A stretch of 64,000 nucleotides of DNA. Source: Hyaloperonospora brassicae (lineage: Eukaryota > Oomycota > Peronosporomycetes > Peronosporales > Peronosporaceae). A model generated the notes under the pieces. It was given only the letters and a program-made list of their open reading frames with translations. It did no database searches and was not told the origin of the DNA. Position numbers and translations under genes: made by a program. Positions 60,268 through 64,000 of the stretch are shown one piece after another. The stretch covers positions 1 to 64,000 of the forward strand of contig CANTFL010000987.1 of assembly GCA_947650285.1 (NCBI GenBank), written 5' to 3'. Every line of letters starts with the position of its first letter. Position 1 is the stretch's first letter.

Positions 60268-63200
60268 TCCACTCTTTGTTAACCCGTTTTTTTACGACAA
60301 ATTCATTTTTTCGAATATATACAAATGAATTAAAAGAAGCTTAAATTATTGGTATATATAAAATTTTCTATAAGATATTTCTACCCGATAAACATATAAT
60401 GTACAAATTCCGATGAATGGATAAATATATATATATATATATATTGATATTGATAATACCATTTTTCGTAACAAGATGCATAGGTAATGTATTCAATACC
60501 AATCAATGTCCGCATGATTATCATCAATCGCATTCTTGTAACAGTTTTTTATTTTATTCTTGCGTCTGATGCAATTGATAATATACATGGTACACTTTTC
60601 GCCCCGGTGGATTCTAAGTAGGGAAAGGTAGATTGACGCATCGGGCAATATCTATCATTATTATTGATTTCTACTTTACTTTTTATGAGGTTACGTTAAT
60701 ATTTTCTATCATCTTTCCTTCATCTTGTTGTTTGGTACGATCAGCCGGTACGTTCCGATTCGCGAGCGACCTGGTACTGCTCCCTTCAATTCGAACCTTC
60801 GCATTCATTACTAGTTGTGGCTGACACCTCACGCGATGGGGGCTTTTCGACCACAAATTTTCCGAGCCAAATCAGTCCGAATAGCCCCCAATTTTGCTGG
60901 TGGGAGATTTATGTTCATTGTATGGCTGATTTTGCCGTCACAGAGCTTTCCGTGTGGTAGTATCGTGATGAATGTGTCACACTTTGCTCAAAGGGGCTAC
61001 GACTGGTCGTGGGGGTACTAAAGTGCATCGAGTAGCTGAAATGATTACTTCTTGCCCAAGGTTTAAGAGGTCACACGTCCATTTGTCGTATGTCAATTAA
61101 GCTAATTTTTCATGTTATAGTTATGAATACTGATGCATTCATGCACAAGCACGAGATTGTCTGAGTTCGCAAACAAATTCAACAGCGTAATTGTTTATCA
61201 CTATCTTTTTAAAGAACCAAATATGCTGTATCATTACCTAATATATACATTTCGTGGAGTACTTGTATTATTTATCATACCGTTAAGTATTGACTGGTCG
61301 ACAACGTTATGGGGACCAAATATAGTGATCGATGGTAACAATACATTGATTTACAGACATGAAGTCTTTGGAAAGGTCCATGCATATATGTAGATAAACT
61401 TATATAAATCTACATAACAAATCAAAAAGTCATCCAGATTTTTTGTAGAATACGTACGTTCAGTCAAATGTCAACGCCGATGATGCCTGTTTCATACACA
61501 AATGGTATTATCTAGCTTATGGCTATCTTTACAGATACGGTTATATTTGACGCTCTTTTTTTCATCAGTTAAATAAACAATTAAGAAATCAAATAAGCGA
61601 AAAGCTCCAGGTTAACACCTGCAAGGCTGAAACGACCACATTTAAATGCTCTTGCCCGAATAATTATTTATTATGCGTTACAAAATAGCAATTTATTATC
61701 GTCTTTTATCATATAAAATTAGCGATTAGATTTACGTACTTTGACTTTTCGTAATAGCTCCGCATGCATCTATCAAATACTAAAGAGATCGCGTGCTCGT
61801 TTGTACGTTTTCTGTTTCAATCCCTAAAGTTCACGCGGTAAGGAAAATACAACTCCTTTATCTGAGGAGTTGAAATTATGAAGTAAACGGCGACGTTTGT
61901 ATACACAGGCACCAGGTAAAGGCGACGTTTGTATACACAGGAACCAGGTAACGGCGACTATTTATCAGTCAGTGTCTTATTTTGCATGTAGGTAGATATT
62001 TGTCTTATCTTTAGAAATAAATCGTAGAAAGAGCGTAAGATCGTCAAGCAAAATCGAGGAATTAAATACGGGTTGTAATTTGATTATTTGTTCATCGGGT
62101 CAACACAAAAGAACTGAAATATAAGCACAAACGCCTGTTAAAAGTGACATTAGCGCCGCGAACCCTTTTGATTCCTTAATAATTTTTTAATGATAGTTGA
62201 TATATAGGGCCGCATTATAAGATTTGGCACTACAATGTAGCCGAAATTAGGATCATATATTATTGCGCGCAAAAACAATTGATATTTTGATGTGCGTCTA
62301 TTACTTAATAAACAATGTGATCAGAAATAAACAAATCGTGAGAGCAAGGCACCTATCCAATACACCACACGCAGACAGCTGTTCATATCTTAAATTAAGC
62401 TAATAGGTTCTTCTAGTAAGGCAGGTATAGGTTTTAATACTTTCACCGTTAACTTTGTCACTTTGCTTCTGAAAACATCCGTAAAGTTGATGAATATTTA
62501 AATTATACATTTTTCCAATAGAATTATACTCAAAGCCCAAATTATTTGCCGATTGGTCTGCTTTTGTTTGAAAATTGTCACGAATGTAGATTTCACCTTA
62601 TAATTCATGCGATATTGTACATTACGTGACAATATATTACTTTTGCGAAACAAATAATTACGCAGCCTATAATATTCCTGGATACTAATGCGAACGCCCA
62701 ACGTAGTAAATCTATCAATTAAAATCAGCCATGAAAGTTTATAGGCTTCTGTGGCCTTGTATCGCATTCATATTATGTGTAGTTTTAATTCAAGATGTTT
62801 GTTCATGTGAATCGATACATGGCGGTTATATTATATACCGGTAACCTATATATGCTGTAGATATAGCTTATAAAAGCCGGGTACCTGATGGATGGGAAAA
62901 TATAAAGCTGCAATGAGTTGTTGGCATAGTCATGATCAATACTAGGCATATAGAAGGTCCGTTGTATTGATCAATGTCAACGGGGACACTAATATATTCC
63001 ATATTTAATCGGTAAAAGTGCGCGGTTACACAAAATTGGGTAAAACTTAAACGCTATAAGCAAGGAAACCGCTTCGTTAAAACTGTCATCAATTTGAAAC
63101 AATCTAAAAGTCAATATCAAGATACATGGAACCGACATCACTTGTAAAAAAATTTCGTGACACCTACAATACGATATTTGAGATACGTATATATAGATCC

Positions 63201-64000
63201 TGATACTACAAGTCAATCGTGTTGAATGATCCGCTAATATGGAGTAACTAATTGCTTATAAATATTATTCGCGGCATGATGCGATATGGATGAGACTGTT
63301 TTTTATGCACTAATTTTTCTAATATTATCGCACTTTTTCCATCAGGTTCTTTTGTCTTTCAATTAGTATGCAATCGTTTTGGCGTATCATGACAATTTTC
63401 AAATACGTTTTTATCGGTGTAACGTCATGAGTATAAATACACATTATACCACATAATATGTCCATTGAAAATTAAAATTAGATATATTTTCTCTACCTTT
63501 TTTCTCAGGTTAGTGCAATTATTTTAGCCAGTTCAACGAATATTATAGTCAAAGTCTGTTTTGGCAGAACACCATTTCATTATCCGAGAAAAACTTCTAT
63601 GTTTCTTAGGAATTAAATCCGAGCTAAGGAATATATCTACTATACCCGATCAACATTCCCGATAACTAATAAACGACAATAGAACCAACATTAAATTTAG
63701 TCGCGCGTATCACGGTAAAAAGTTATAAATGAAGGTCGAAGTTCCTACACAATATATTGCAACACTAGTCAAAATAAGATTAAATAACCTTAAAAGTAGG
63801 ATAAATTGTACAAAACTTAAGTAGTCAAAAATGGGCCATGACAATATTTGATAATCAAATAAAATACGTATATTTATAACGCGGTACAGAATAGAATGGA
63901 ATTGCACTTCATGTTTCAAAAAACATTCTATGCGAATTTGCAGTGAATATCATTGATCTATAACGTTTTTTGTCTTTAGCAATAAGGTTAATGATTGCAC
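60268..64000. other. AT-rich terminal region without genes
   Basis: Markedly AT-rich with many short palindromic A/T words and a (TA)n run near 60424-60444. A less AT-rich island at about 60740-61020 interrupts it. The open frames (61133-61393 plus, 62498-62767 minus) show no motifs. Confidence 0.5.
61885..61958. repeat. 32-bp tandem repeat, about 2.3 units
   Basis: GGCGACGTTTGTATACACAG followed by G[C/A]ACCAGGTAA occurs twice with one internal difference, then a third start GGCGAC breaks off. Confidence 0.85.

Noticed and set aside
1..64000. CRISPR arrays, operons, bacterial insertion sequences
   Set aside because: None seen; introns, LINEs, MULEs and oomycete-type genes show the window is eukaryotic.

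Overview
This window looks like nuclear DNA of a plant-associated oomycete, probably a Peronosporales species (Phytophthora or downy mildew). The evidence is two secreted family-6 cellulases of the oomycete type, two small secreted cysteine-rich proteins with a PcF/SCR-like cysteine pattern, an intron-containing KDEL-receptor-like gene, oomycete-style Inr promoter motifs, and many decayed LINE and Mutator-like elements. Nothing prokaryotic was seen. Species and all families are inferred from sequence features only; no database was consulted.

Layout. Positions 1-1771 hold no recognisable gene. Two ~9-kb LINE retrotransposons of one family stand head to head: copy A at 1787-10739 (minus strand) and copy B at 11271-20424 (plus strand). 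Each is bounded by its own 14-15 bp direct repeat, read here as target-site duplications that share the core AACTACAC. Both encode a long gag-like ORF1 with a zinc knuckle, and an ORF2 with APE-type endonuclease, reverse transcriptase, a zinc motif and a C-terminal RNase H. Copy A is lightly damaged, copy B heavily.

A quiet stretch from 20.4 to 25.9 kb carries one small secreted cysteine-rich gene (minus strand, 21056-21325). The gene island follows: a six-exon ERD2-related membrane protein (25951-27376), then two tandem GH6 cellulases on the minus strand (29978-31246 and 31986-33407), then a short secreted ORF with an RxLR-like motif (33706-33885).

From 35.4 kb the window is again repeat country. 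It holds a tRNA-related SINE-like sequence, a Mutator-like element (35805-38826) with 32-bp perfect inverted termini, and a second, older Mutator-like element (about 40.3-44.6 kb). The second element's ~0.5-kb inverted termini contain trinucleotide-rich tracts, and a third copy of that terminus lies just outside it. A different LINE (minus strand, about 57.4 down to 48 kb) appears to be split by ~3 kb of AT-rich DNA. A second cysteine-rich secreted gene sits at 59354-59566. The last ~3.7 kb is AT-rich with no confident gene.

Functionally, the live genes fit a plant pathogen: secreted cellulases and candidate apoplastic effectors, plus one secretory-pathway protein, on a gene-poor, transposon-rich background typical of effector neighbourhoods in oomycetes.
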